The notes beneath the pieces are model-generated. The model had not been told where the DNA came from, searched no databases, and worked only from the letters and a program-made list of their open reading frames with translations. The translations under genes were made by a program, and so were the position numbers. A stretch of DNA of 54,148 nucleotides from Flavobacteriales bacterium UBA7878 (GTDB lineage Bacteria > Bacteroidota > Bacteroidia > Flavobacteriales > Schleiferiaceae), in NCBI GenBank assembly GCA_002501205.1, contig DLRW01000069.1:1-54148 (forward strand), read 5' to 3'. Of this stretch, positions 1 through 9,046 are shown one piece after another. Each line of letters begins with the position of its first letter. Position 1 is the first letter of the stretch.

Positions 1-464
1 TTCAAGGCGAATTCCATTTGCCAGGGCGACTCTAAATCTAATTTGGTAAGCTCCACCTCTTCCAAATGCTGCAAAAACTCGTTGATTTCGGAAATCACTT
101 CCGCTTCCCCAAAACTGCGTTTTTCAGAAACTTCTCCCGCTTCAAACTGAGGATAAATCAAATAGGCACGCTCCGCACTATCCTTTAGGAGTAACCAGTG
201 CTCTTGATCCACCCATGAAAATGCCTTGAGACGCCACCAGGTAATCATTCGGGCCCAATAAAGCTTGGCGAGCAGGTATCCCAAACTAAGGTTCGAAAGG
301 GTTAAAACTAGCTTCCAATACCAGTCTAGGTTTGCCTTTAGGAAAAATGGAAAGCCCCCGAAAATAAAAATGAGGATAGGAAGGTTTATGCAAAGCTGTC
401 CCAGCACCAAGGCCTTCAATATGCCGGTGCGATAAAGTTTAGCCCAGGATTTAAATTCAGACAT
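1..464 (-). CDS. Membrane-associated hypothetical protein, C-terminus cut by window edge
   Basis: The frame starts with ATG at 464-462 and stays open to base 1, so about 154 residues are visible and the C-terminus lies outside the window. Two hydrophobic stretches, about residues 13-40 and 49-72, suggest an N-terminal membrane hairpin. The rest is acidic and soluble-looking. The start codon overlaps the stop of the preceding DinB-like gene by one base (TAATG), which implies translational coupling and makes it the last visible gene of the CtlX run. I do not recognise the family. The open frame, overlap and membrane pattern make it a convincing gene. Confidence 0.75.
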   Translation of the reverse strand, partial: MSEFKSWAKLYRTGILKALVLGQLCINLPILIFIFGGFPFFLKANLDWYWKLVLTLSNLSLGYLLAKLYWARMITWWRLKAFSWVDQEHWLLLKDSAERAYLIYPQFEAGEVSEKRSFGEAEVISEINEFLQHLEEVELTKLDLESPWQMEFAL

Positions 465-991
465 TAGGATTTGCCTTGCTTCATATAGGCATTAAAGTTT
501 TCCGACTCTCCTTTAGGGATGGATAAGCTTTGCCAGTCGGCCCCTTTAATCATTCGACCGATATACTGAATCTGCCCGATATGGGAAGCATAATGCCCTA
601 ATTGGCGATGAAAGGCTTCGATGATGCTATGGGCCTCTGAACGGATGTAAATGGTCTGCTGAAAATTGTTTTCGTTCACCGCATCCAAGGCCTCGAATAA
701 GCAAGTCCAACCTTGATTCCAGCGCTCTAGTAGCTCCGCTCGACTTTTTATTTTATCCTCAAATTCTTGATCGCGATGTCGCCATTCTTTCTCGCCATCG
801 CTGTTTAGAAAATCGGTCCAACGCGATAACATATTTCCAGCCAGGTGATTCACGATAATGGCGATGGAATTACTTTCTTCATTGTAATGCCAAAACAATT
901 CTTCATCCGCCAATTGTGCGAAGGTCTTTTCACCCAAAGACTTATAGCGTTCAAATTCCTTGCGTAAGCTTTCGATATAAGCAGAAACCAT
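464..991 (-). CDS. DUF1572 / DinB-fold protein
   Basis: A 175-residue cytoplasmic protein matching the DUF1572 branch of the DinB/YfiT four-helix-bundle superfamily. Likely metal ligands are H49 (in NHLAG) and H133/H137 (in GHYASHIGQIQ), the usual spacing for one His on helix 2 and an HxxxH on helix 4. Family members bind a divalent metal, and some are thiol-dependent transferases, but the substrate here cannot be read from sequence. The start lies 3 bases downstream of the ABM-like gene, and the stop overlaps the next start. Length is normal for the family. Confidence 0.8.
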   Translation of the reverse strand: MVSAYIESLRKEFERYKSLGEKTFAQLADEELFWHYNEESNSIAIIVNHLAGNMLSRWTDFLNSDGEKEWRHRDQEFEDKIKSRAELLERWNQGWTCLFEALDAVNENNFQQTIYIRSEAHSIIEAFHRQLGHYASHIGQIQYIGRMIKGADWQSLSIPKGESENFNAYMKQGKS

Positions 992-994
992 GGC

Positions 995-1318
995 CTAAGA
1001 TTTTGATGATGCGGGAATATAACCTCCTAATAGATCTAAAACCTGTCCTCCTTGCGGGGCCCCATCTAATAAGGGCATAGCCTGGCTGATTAAGGCGCGT
1101 ACTTCCGGCATCTGCAAGGAAGCTTGATGATCGGCCTTGGAATCCCATATTTCGGTGACCCAAACTTCATTGCCTCCCGTGGCGGGCTGTGATACTGCAT
1201 ACAGGCGACAAGCCTTTAGAGCACCTACTAGTTCTGAAGCTTGAATAAGAATTTGTGCTAATTCCAAGGCTTTGGAATCTTGAGCTCGCAATGAGCCATG
1301 CAATACAAATTGGGACAT
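995..1318 (-). CDS. Antibiotic biosynthesis monooxygenase (ABM)-like small protein
   Basis: A protein of about 107 residues starting at the ATG at 1318 (first residues MSQFVLHGSLRA). A longer frame to 1348 is open but would run into the end of ctlX, so I chose the internal ATG, which leaves 5 bases after the ctlX stop. The sequence has the dimeric alpha/beta-barrel ABM pattern: an N-terminal strand, a helix ending in LVGALKACRLY, then NEVWVTEIWDSKADHQASL followed by a C-terminal helix. ABM proteins range from small-molecule oxygenases to unknown stress proteins, so the substrate is open. It is co-transcribed with ctlX and the DinB-like gene. Confidence 0.75.
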   Translation of the reverse strand: MSQFVLHGSLRAQDSKALELAQILIQASELVGALKACRLYAVSQPATGGNEVWVTEIWDSKADHQASLQMPEVRALISQAMPLLDGAPQGGQVLDLLGGYIPASSKS

Positions 1319-1323
1319 ATTTC

Positions 1324-2283
1324 TTAAAAAATCTCGGCCATCATGCAACGGGCACTCCCCCCTCCCACCTTCTCGATGGTTTTGATGCTAACCGGAATGA
1401 GTTCAACATACTTTTCCAGTTGCCTGATTTGTGAAGAATCAAAAGCCTTTAATGCCGTATTGGAAACTACCAGGAAAGCTCGGCCATCTTCATTGCGCAC
1501 TTCCAGCATATTGCCGCAATAATTTTGCACTTGATCAGGACTTATCAATATTAAGTCCTTTCCACTTTGCCGCAAAGTTTTCAGCACAGAATTTCGTTCT
1601 TCTTCATCCGAAATCGCCTCCGCACAAATCACGGCAAAGTCGGTTCCCAAAGTTAAAATCACATTGGTGTGATAGATTTCCTGCCCCTTAAAATCGAGGG
1701 TATGAAAGGCATGAAGCTCATATTCCAAGTGATCGCAAAAGTCCTTTAATGCACTAATATGAGTACGAGGTGATAAGGCCGCATAAGCTATTTGGTGGAT
1801 GCGGTCCAAAACCAGGCTTCCGGTTCCTTCGAGGAATTCACCGCGGCTTTCCGACTCGCTTAAGTCCAAAATTGTTTTAACCTGAAAACCACATTTTAAG
1901 GTGCGTACCAAAACAGGGCGTCTTTCCCAACGACGATTGCGAGCCTTCATGGGATGCAAGACCATGATCCCCCTGCCGTGGAAGGACACCCAATTATTGG
2001 GAAAAATGGCGTCGGGTTTAATAGGTAAATCCGTGTCATCGGCCACCAAAACCTTTACTCCTTTAGATCGGAGTTTTTCCACCATAGCATCAAACTCGGC
2101 CAAAGCTCGACTTTGAACCTGGGATGTTTCTTCTCCCAGGTTTTCTTGAAAACTATTGCTGCCTGCCGTTTCAGAATTGAATCCAAAACGAGCCGGACGG
2201 ATCATTAGAATTTGGGAGGTGCTTTGTTGGGCACTCAACTTATTTCCAAACCCGTTTTGGGCCTGATTAAAATTGAAATGCAT
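1324..2283 (-). CDS. ctlX: Citrulline hydrolase CtlX (guanidino-modifying enzyme fold)
   Basis: A 319-residue member of the amidinotransferase / arginine-deiminase superfamily, closest in pattern to the CtlX citrulline-utilisation hydrolases of Bacteroidota. Visible signatures are D91 in PDAIFPNNW, the LEGTGSLVLDR segment (~151-161), H205 in EIYHTNV, and the catalytic Cys C313 in GGGSARCMM near the C-terminus. These form the Cys-His-acid catalytic set of the fold. The first ~22 residues look non-conserved. An internal Met27 in QILMIRPARFG is a possible but less likely start, because that strand is part of the fold. It is the first gene of a minus-strand run. Confidence 0.85.
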   Translation of the reverse strand: MHFNFNQAQNGFGNKLSAQQSTSQILMIRPARFGFNSETAGSNSFQENLGEETSQVQSRALAEFDAMVEKLRSKGVKVLVADDTDLPIKPDAIFPNNWVSFHGRGIMVLHPMKARNRRWERRPVLVRTLKCGFQVKTILDLSESESRGEFLEGTGSLVLDRIHQIAYAALSPRTHISALKDFCDHLEYELHAFHTLDFKGQEIYHTNVILTLGTDFAVICAEAISDEEERNSVLKTLRQSGKDLILISPDQVQNYCGNMLEVRNEDGRAFLVVSNTALKAFDSSQIRQLEKYVELIPVSIKTIEKVGGGSARCMMAEIF

Positions 2284-2335
2284 GGTTGGTGAATTTTGGG
2301 GCTAGGTCAAGGTACGGAATTTATCTTAACCTTAG

Positions 2336-2884
2336 CTACTGATAATCACCATTTGAACTAATAGCCAGACGCATATGAGCTAAATGATGGCGGCAATGCC
2401 AGGCATAGCCTCCAATGGTTCCGGCTAAAGTGCGAAGCTCCTCGTGATCAGGATGCTTGTACTTTCTCTGGAGCTCTTCCGCATTTAATGAGCGCATCAA
2501 GTCTACCCAGCGCGCATGGAGCGCCACTAAAAAATTGAGACTTAAAGTCAAATCGGTATTACTATAATCACTTTGTGCGGCCCAGCCATTTTGATCGTAA
2601 GCTTTAATGGTGGGACAATCTTCACTCAAAGCCCATTTAAAGCGCACCAGGCTATTTAAATGACTATCGGCGGTATGATGTACCAATTGGCGGATATTCC
2701 AGCCTCCCGGGCGATAAGGCCACTCCCTTTGGGCCGGGCTACTTTCCTCCACTATCTTTAATACTGCCGCCGGAAAATCTGCAATGGTTTGAAGCCATTC
2801 TTGAATTTGCTCATCTGAGGCACTTTCCGGCCAATCATATCCACCAACGGGATATTGTAATTGTTTCAGGTCTTTGTTTTCCAT
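2336..2884 (-). CDS. YfiT-type DinB metal-dependent hydrolase/transferase
   Basis: A 182-residue DinB-superfamily protein of the YfiT/BstA type. The diagnostic segments are PGGWNIRQLVHHTADSH (~59-75) and YAWHCRHHLAHM (~161-171). The likely metal ligands are a His of the VHH pair plus H163 and H167. Members are metal-dependent hydrolases or bacillithiol S-transferases, but the native substrate is unknown in Bacteroidota. The start lies 3 bases after the stop of the LamG protein gene. This is the second DinB-fold gene within 2 kb, although it is not a close duplicate of the DUF1572 protein. Confidence 0.85.
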   Translation of the reverse strand: MENKDLKQLQYPVGGYDWPESASDEQIQEWLQTIADFPAAVLKIVEESSPAQREWPYRPGGWNIRQLVHHTADSHLNSLVRFKWALSEDCPTIKAYDQNGWAAQSDYSNTDLTLSLNFLVALHARWVDLMRSLNAEELQRKYKHPDHEELRTLAGTIGGYAWHCRHHLAHMRLAISSNGDYQ

Positions 2885-2887
2885 TCT

Positions 2888-4261
2888 TTATTTGAGAATT
2901 CTAATTTTTTCAAGCTGCTGGCATTGGCCACTTTGCAATCGCAACAGATATAATCCTGCTTCCAATTCTTCCGTATCTATTGTACTCGCTTCCCCCTTTA
3001 GGCCTTGGCTTAGGAGGGTTTTTCCACCCAGGCTAATTACTTCCAGTTTACCTTCATGCATTCCGGGATGGGAAACTTGAATAGGACCCCGTGCCGGATT
3101 GGGATACACTTCAAAGTGTGTCCCGCTCTGTTCTGTTAATCCAATACCCGCTAAAAATGTACAATCCGAAGTATCCACACATCCCTTATAATTAACAATT
3201 ACCGCATAAGAGTGCGTAGGGTCCGGAGGGCTTAGTAATTGACTGTTAGCCCCGTTTACCCAGGCATTGCCATTGCTGCAATCCACCCACTGATAAGTTC
3301 CATTGGTTTGTTGGCTAACCAGTATATTACTGTTAGCCGTTACGGCATTATTCACGGAGTTAACGGTAAGGTTTAATTCAATTATCGAATCACAGCCCTC
3401 GCTATTCTGAAGGGTATCCAAATAAACACCGGTAGAATCATAAAGAATCCCTCCTGCCCCTAAATAATCGGTACAGGTGCTATCCACTATTTGCACAAAA
3501 TCAGAAGCCGGATTGATGGGCGAACCCATGACCCAGTTAGACACTGATCCCGTTAAGGCAAAATTGCTCAGGTTGCCGGTATTAGCATTCCCACTTAAAT
3601 CGGGAGCCGTATTCAAGTTGGCATTGCTGCCTCCAGCTTGTCCTTCGTTCAATTGATAATAGGCCACCAATCCCGCGGGAGCGGTGCAAAATTCGGCATT
3701 CATATTCGCTGCTATCTCTCCCTTAGTACGTACAAGATTCCAAATCCTTACTTCATCAATACTTCCCATAAAGGCCCGATCGGGGGTATTGCTCCAATTC
3801 CCAATGGTAAGATTCTGTAATCCACTGGAAAAGCTCATGCTCATACTGGCCGAATCTACTTGAATTCCATTTACATAAAGGCGAATCATGGAACCATCAT
3901 AAGTGCCGGCCACATGCTGCCAGGTATTTAAGCTTAAGGTATTAGCGGCAGTAGTTAATTCATTCCAGCTGCCATTGCCCAAATTGAAATTCAATTTGCC
4001 ATTATCGCCACAGCGTAGCATATAACCGTAGTCGGGCGAATTATTCTCTTTATTGATAATGTTTCCTTGCCATACCTGAGCGGTCCAAGCAGTGGGGAAA
4101 ATCCAAGCCTCCAGACTAATGGCCGAACCTGATAATTGTACAGAAGCATCATTGCCACAAGTAAGGCGATCGTCTACCCCATCGAAATTAAGAGCATTTT
4201 GGGCTTTAAGACCCAGGCTACTAAAAAAGAGGATGCTTAGTAAAGAGTATTTGATTCGCAT
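2888..4261 (-). CDS. Secreted LamG-domain protein with T9SS type-A sorting domain
   Basis: I place the start at ATG 4261 (MRIKYSLLSILFF...LKAQ), which gives a clean signal peptide; an open extension to 4333 lacks signal-peptide character and would run into the terminator of the gene upstream. The mature protein begins with a concanavalin-like LamG/pentraxin domain (residues ~22-200, with GNWSNTPDRAFMGSIDEVRIWN typical of the family's last strands). A Cys-containing linker with short adhesin-like repeats follows. The last ~75 residues (from VYPNPARG to KIRILK) form a T9SS type-A C-terminal domain. The product is expected to be exported through T9SS and surface-bound or released, with a probable carbohydrate- or protein-binding role. 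Confidence 0.85.
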   Translation of the reverse strand: MRIKYSLLSILFFSSLGLKAQNALNFDGVDDRLTCGNDASVQLSGSAISLEAWIFPTAWTAQVWQGNIINKENNSPDYGYMLRCGDNGKLNFNLGNGSWNELTTAANTLSLNTWQHVAGTYDGSMIRLYVNGIQVDSASMSMSFSSGLQNLTIGNWSNTPDRAFMGSIDEVRIWNLVRTKGEIAANMNAEFCTAPAGLVAYYQLNEGQAGGSNANLNTAPDLSGNANTGNLSNFALTGSVSNWVMGSPINPASDFVQIVDSTCTDYLGAGGILYDSTGVYLDTLQNSEGCDSIIELNLTVNSVNNAVTANSNILVSQQTNGTYQWVDCSNGNAWVNGANSQLLSPPDPTHSYAVIVNYKGCVDTSDCTFLAGIGLTEQSGTHFEVYPNPARGPIQVSHPGMHEGKLEVISLGGKTLLSQGLKGEASTIDTEELEAGLYLLRLQSGQCQQLEKIRILK

Positions 4262-4319
4262 ATAGGCTGAAATTGTAGGATTCACTAAGCAATGTATAAA
4301 ATTAGAAAGGGCCTTTAAC

Positions 4320-4342
4320 AAAAAACCCCGCACAAGGCGGGG
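4320..4342 (-). terminator. Intrinsic terminator of the S46 peptidase gene
   Basis: A perfect 6-bp GC stem, CCCCGC (4326-4331) and GCGGGG (4337-4342), encloses a 5-base loop. On the minus strand it is followed by six T (4325-4320). It sits 16 bases past the stop codon at 4359, and the LamG protein gene starts 59 bases further on. Confidence 0.85.
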
Positions 4343-4358
4343 CTAAATTATTAGAAGC

Positions 4359-6584
4359 TTATCCAGCTTTCTTTAAGGTTTCGGTTGATTCACTTTCGAC
4401 CGCATCTTCCTTTATTTCTTTTTGATCATCAGGGTGCACAGTTACCAAATCCATTTCATCTACTAAATAACCGGCTCCACCGAGTTTGTCGATAATGAAA
4501 AGCACATAGCGCAAATCCACCATTACATTACGGCAAATACTGGGGTCGAAGTACATATCACTCATAACGCCATCCCAGGCACGATCGAAGTTCAATCCGA
4601 TTAATTCGCCTCGAGCATTCAATACCGGAGACCCGGAATTACCACCGGTGGTATGGTTGGTAGCAACAAAGCATACCGGCATCTCGCCATCTTTGCCATA
4701 GCGACCATAGTCCTTTTTCTCATAAAGATCGATAAGCTTTTGTGGCAGGTCGAATTCATAATCACCTGGAATGTACTTTTCCATTACCCCACTTAAATGG
4801 GTTTGAGATTGGTAGATCACGGCATCGCGGGCTTCGTAAGACTTAACCTGACCGTAGGCTACACGCAATGTGGAATTCGCATCCGGATAAAAAGGTTTTT
4901 TGGGAAATGCTCTTTGTAAAGCACGTACATAACGAGCTTGCAGCGCCTCAATCTTCAATTCATACTCACGGTTACGAGCATTCAATACCTGGAAATAATG
5001 ATCGTACATCTCCCAGCTCAATTCGTAAAGATCATCGTCGGCAATCTTCTTGGCCATTTTAGCGGGATCTTTTAAGAGCTTCTCACTGAAATCACCAGCG
5101 AAATAAGGCGCATCTTCGAACATTTCGGCAATCTCCTCTACCTGTTCATTCATGTCCTTTCCTTGCAACTCACGCACTTCTTCTCCGGGCTCAGTTTTAA
5201 TGGCCTTTAAATACATAGGTAGAATGTTCTTAGCCACTTTAAGGTCCAGATCATAATCATAATCCTTCTTAAAGCCTTCCATGGCCTTCGCTAATCGCTC
5301 CGCTTCTGCATTGAGTTCTTCCGTACGCCCTGCTTCCGCCAATGACACTAATTTGCCATAGCCCAATACATGACGGAAGGCTTCTATACCGAAATAACCC
5401 ACCTCGATATAAGCGTAGCGTTCCATATTTATTGGACGACGTTTGGTGTAGAGGTCTACCATTTCTGCTACTAAATGCTGTTCGCTTTGCAATTCGGGAA
5501 TGGCCTTACAAGTTTGCTCAAAAAGACGTTCCTCCTTGCGCATGGCCTCAATAGCATGGGTTCTTTCGATGCCCAAGATTTCGCCCTTCCAGCGTTTCCA
5601 GCTATTGCTGATACGGGCATATTTACTGGCATAGCGCAAGCGCGTAGCTTCGTCTTTACGCATCTTTTCATCCAGAATCATCAAGATCTTATCGCGCACG
5701 GCAATACGGGCAGGATTGTAATGTTCTACGGTGTTCTGAACTTCGGCGGCCGGTAAATACTGTTGGGTACTTCCAGGGAAACCATAAACCATCGTGAAAT
5801 CGCCTTCTCTTACTCCGGCAATATTCACTTTAAGGTGACGAGCAGGTTTGAAGGGTACATTGTCTGCTGAATAGTCTGCTGGTTGATTATTGACATCCGC
5901 ATAAATACGGAAGATGGAAAAGTCACCGGTATGACGTGGCCATACCCAGTTGTCGGTATCGGCACCGTATTTACCTACACTGCTGGGAGGAGCTCCTACT
6001 AAGCGCACATCATTGTAAATGGTTTTACTAATCAATAAGTATTGATTGCCAAAGAAGAAGTCTTTCAACTCAAATTCGAGTTTAGGATAGGCCTCTTTCA
6101 TTTTGGCCAATAGCATTTGGCGATTGGATTGAATAATAGAATCGCGCTCTGCCTCGGCCATCTCAGTAGTAGTTCCACTCAGCACATCATTACTTACATC
6201 TTTAATTTCTTTGATGATGGCGGCATACAATCCTTTATTGGGTAATTCCTCTTCGCGAGAAGCGGCCCAAAAACCATCCTTCAGGTAATTATCTTCTAAG
6301 GTCGAATGACTTTGAATTTGACTGTAACCACAATGGTGGTTGGTTAATAAGAGTCCTTGGGAGGAAATAAGTTCGCCGGTACATCCTCCATTGAAATGCA
6401 CTACAGCATCCTTTAAAGAAGATTGATTAACCGAATAAATGTCCTCAGCACTGATTTGCAAGCCCATCCTTTGCATTTCGGAATAATTGAGCTGGGCAAT
6501 TAAATGAGGAAGCCACATGCCTTCCTTGGCAGTTAAAGATCCGCCAATGCTTAGGGCTATTAAGAAGAATAGAACTCTTTTCAT
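4359..6584 (-). CDS. S46 family dipeptidyl-peptidase, DPP11-like (Asp/Glu-specific)
   Basis: A 741-residue periplasmic serine peptidase with a signal peptide (1-19). The triad is H84 (LLTNHHCGY), D221 (WPRHTGDFS) and S652 (TGGNSGSP). In Porphyromonas enzymes the residue about 18 positions past the Ser sets S1 specificity, Gly in DPP7 and Arg in DPP11. Here R668 in IGLNFDRAWDG predicts DPP11-type release of N-terminal Xaa-Asp/Glu dipeptides. A long helical domain covers the middle (~290-560). Length is normal. It is a single gene, with its own terminator downstream. The acidic tail rich in Glu is unusual but short. Confidence 0.92.
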   Translation of the reverse strand: MKRVLFFLIALSIGGSLTAKEGMWLPHLIAQLNYSEMQRMGLQISAEDIYSVNQSSLKDAVVHFNGGCTGELISSQGLLLTNHHCGYSQIQSHSTLEDNYLKDGFWAASREEELPNKGLYAAIIKEIKDVSNDVLSGTTTEMAEAERDSIIQSNRQMLLAKMKEAYPKLEFELKDFFFGNQYLLISKTIYNDVRLVGAPPSSVGKYGADTDNWVWPRHTGDFSIFRIYADVNNQPADYSADNVPFKPARHLKVNIAGVREGDFTMVYGFPGSTQQYLPAAEVQNTVEHYNPARIAVRDKILMILDEKMRKDEATRLRYASKYARISNSWKRWKGEILGIERTHAIEAMRKEERLFEQTCKAIPELQSEQHLVAEMVDLYTKRRPINMERYAYIEVGYFGIEAFRHVLGYGKLVSLAEAGRTEELNAEAERLAKAMEGFKKDYDYDLDLKVAKNILPMYLKAIKTEPGEEVRELQGKDMNEQVEEIAEMFEDAPYFAGDFSEKLLKDPAKMAKKIADDDLYELSWEMYDHYFQVLNARNREYELKIEALQARYVRALQRAFPKKPFYPDANSTLRVAYGQVKSYEARDAVIYQSQTHLSGVMEKYIPGDYEFDLPQKLIDLYEKKDYGRYGKDGEMPVCFVATNHTTGGNSGSPVLNARGELIGLNFDRAWDGVMSDMYFDPSICRNVMVDLRYVLFIIDKLGGAGYLVDEMDLVTVHPDDQKEIKEDAVESESTETLKKAG

Positions 6585-6622
6585 TCAAAGTTGATTTTGC
6601 ACAAAACTAAGAAGCAGCGCAT

Positions 6623-6654
6623 AAAAAAAGACCGTCCCAGGAAGGAACGGTCTT
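6623..6654 (-). terminator. Intrinsic terminator of the parvulin foldase gene
   Basis: An 8-bp perfect stem, AAGACCGT (6628-6635) and ACGGTCTT (6647-6654), encloses an 11-base loop. On the minus strand a run of seven T (6629-6623) follows. It lies 24 bases beyond the stop at 6678 and upstream of the S46 gene, so it separates the two transcripts. Confidence 0.85.
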
Positions 6655-6677
6655 CATTTTATTGCGGAAAGCTCTGT

Positions 6678-8855
6678 TTAGAAGAACTTTTTACGACTGT
6701 CAACGATGTCAGCTTCGTTTTTCAATGACTCTACTACGCGAGTAGCAGCGGCATTAGCCATTTCGGTTTCAACGCGAATACGCTCTGAATCGTAGTTGTT
6801 TAATTCATTGGCCTTATTGCGACTGTTTACATAAACCACGTAAACACCACGCTCACCCACGATAGGTTGAGAAAGGCTTCCGGGTGCCATAGCAGTAGCA
6901 CGACCAATTACAGCTGGCTCAGTACCATAGCTACTTAATGTAGCGGTTCCGAAGTTTACACTTTGGTTTTGAACTGTTTTACTGAAGGCAGTAGCTAAAG
7001 AAGCGATGTCAATATTAGCTCCCATTTTAGCACTGATCTGCTCGCTTAATTGAGCGGCTTTCTTCTCATTAATTACTTCAGCTTTCACTTGATCTTCTGC
7101 CAAATCCAAGGGCAAATAATCCGATGGACGAATTTCAGTTAATTGAGTAACTACATAAGAAGAGTTATCCTGACTAAAGATTTGAATCGCTCCTAATGGA
7201 GTCTCATCATTGTGAATCCATTTGACCATCTCACGATTAGAACCGATACCCAAAATGCTTTCTTGCATAGGCTCAATTCCAGCTGCGGGACGAGCAGCAT
7301 AGCCCATAGAGGCAGCTAAGGCGGCAAAGTCGCTGGTATCATTTGCTTTAGCCGCAAATACTGTCGCTAGATTGTAAATACTGTCGCGGGTAGCATCTGA
7401 AGGCTCAATCTCACGTACGATGTCAATCAATTTGATCGCCTTGTTCGCACCTTTCTGATCTTGAATGTGGATGATGTGTAAACCGAACTGGCTAATTACC
7501 ATTCCGATATCTCCCACTTTATTGTAGAAGCAGTAGTCGTTAAAAGCGGGTACCATTTGACCAGGCTTAAACCAGCCTAAAGGACCACCTTTTGCACCTG
7601 AACCTGGATCTTCGCTATACTTCATAGCTAAAGCGCCAAACTGAGTAGAATCTTCTTTAACCAGGGCTAAAAGGCTATCAGCTAAGTTTTTGGCTTCCAA
7701 AGGAGGACGAGTAGACTGCGAACGTCCTTGATTAGCTCCCTGGTAAGTAATTAAGATGTGACGAGCTTGAACGCTATCAGGCTTGTCGGTAATATCTGAA
7801 ATCTTAGAAAGAACAAAAGTTCCGTTTTGCTCATAAGGACCGTAAACAAATCCTACTTCTTCATTGAAAAGAATAGAATCAAGAGGAGCAGTAAATTGCT
7901 CTTTAGTACGGAAAATTGGATTTACGGGACGATCCGAACGACCTACGGCGAATGTAGAATCATCCTTGGCACTTGCAAAGCTGGGCAAAGTATCGGTTTT
8001 ACCACGGTTGCTGATTACCTGAGCTTGTTTGTAAGACTCTAAATCGGCACGCAAGGCATTACGATCTTTCTCCGAAGCTTCAACGGGGAAATTCACAAAG
8101 GCAATCTCGCGGCTATTATCGCTTTTGAAATCTTCTTTATGAGAATTGTAATAAGCTTTTAAGTCAGACTCGCTCACCTTAATAGTAGAATCGGCAATAG
8201 AGCTATACTCCAAACCAAACAACTGAATGGAACTCGCCTCATTGCGACGCTGGTAATCCATTTCAGCCAATGTGCCAGGCATGTAAATGCCTTTACGAAC
8301 GGCATTTAAATATTTATCCTTAAGGATTTGTTCGCGAGTTCCGTCTTCAAAACCAATCCACTGTTGGAAAGCTTGTTGTGCCTGATCATCAGTATTGGTA
8401 CGAATTTGATCGATGTATTCCTTCAATTTAGCTGGAGAGAACTTTCCGGTAACCGGGTCACGGAAACCTTCCTGTTGCTGAATTTGAGGATTGGAGATAA
8501 TGCGCTCCATCAATTCCTTGCTGGTAACCTCGATACCTAAATCATCGAAATTATCAGTCAATAGATATTGCTCTTGATACTCGGTCCAGATTTGATTGGC
8601 TACTACCGTACGAGAAAGGTTGGCCGCTTGTTGCGGATTTTGATTTTGCAAGAGGGCGATACGCTCCTCAATACGTGAGGTGAATTCCCGGTAATCAACT
8701 TTTTTACCGTCAATCTCTCCTACAATATTCGCATCATTGCGAAACATAGAATTGCCAGAGCTAAAAAGATCAGTAAGAATGAAAGCCAACATGGCCAGAC
8801 CGATTACAATTAGCAATAAACCTGAACGTTGACGGATACGCTCTAATGTCGCCAT
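6678..8855 (-). CDS. Membrane-anchored peptidylprolyl isomerase (PpiD/SurA-like)
   Basis: A 725-residue envelope foldase. It has a short cytoplasmic N-terminus, one transmembrane anchor (about residues 12-30, LLLIVIGLAMLAFIL) and a SurA_N-like chaperone region (~35-200, with VDYREFTSRIEE). A parvulin domain spans about 362-465 (VQARHILITYQ...GGPLGWFKPGQMVPAF...FGLHIIHI). A second, degenerate rotamase-like/helical part (~480-700) follows. The architecture matches PpiD and the Bacteroidota SurA-N PPIases that help outer-membrane proteins fold. It is a monocistronic gene ending in a strong terminator. I leave the symbol blank because PpiD orthology in this phylum is loose. Confidence 0.88.
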   Translation of the reverse strand: MATLERIRQRSGLLLIVIGLAMLAFILTDLFSSGNSMFRNDANIVGEIDGKKVDYREFTSRIEERIALLQNQNPQQAANLSRTVVANQIWTEYQEQYLLTDNFDDLGIEVTSKELMERIISNPQIQQQEGFRDPVTGKFSPAKLKEYIDQIRTNTDDQAQQAFQQWIGFEDGTREQILKDKYLNAVRKGIYMPGTLAEMDYQRRNEASSIQLFGLEYSSIADSTIKVSESDLKAYYNSHKEDFKSDNSREIAFVNFPVEASEKDRNALRADLESYKQAQVISNRGKTDTLPSFASAKDDSTFAVGRSDRPVNPIFRTKEQFTAPLDSILFNEEVGFVYGPYEQNGTFVLSKISDITDKPDSVQARHILITYQGANQGRSQSTRPPLEAKNLADSLLALVKEDSTQFGALAMKYSEDPGSGAKGGPLGWFKPGQMVPAFNDYCFYNKVGDIGMVISQFGLHIIHIQDQKGANKAIKLIDIVREIEPSDATRDSIYNLATVFAAKANDTSDFAALAASMGYAARPAAGIEPMQESILGIGSNREMVKWIHNDETPLGAIQIFSQDNSSYVVTQLTEIRPSDYLPLDLAEDQVKAEVINEKKAAQLSEQISAKMGANIDIASLATAFSKTVQNQSVNFGTATLSSYGTEPAVIGRATAMAPGSLSQPIVGERGVYVVYVNSRNKANELNNYDSERIRVETEMANAAATRVVESLKNEADIVDSRKKFF

Positions 8856-9046
8856 TTATCTGAGTTTGGATTTTAAGGCTGCGAATATACAACTGTTGTT
8901 GAAAAAGCCTTTATATTTAAAACCATCAATTTAAATGGATTTTCATCCATTATCAAATCAACAGCATTTTTTGACCGTTCATCGAATAGATTCCCGAATT
9001 CCATTAGTCCTTGCCACATTTGTTGTGCATTCTAAACGAAGCCAAA

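Noticed and set aside
951..1163. 70-codon minus-strand open frame across the ABM and DinB-like gene boundary
   Set aside because: It overlaps two well-supported genes in another frame and shows no family pattern.
5471..5756. Overlapping open frames on both strands inside the S46 peptidase gene
   Set aside because: They lie antisense or out of frame within a gene with a complete catalytic triad and normal length; composition is not protein-like and no start context is seen.
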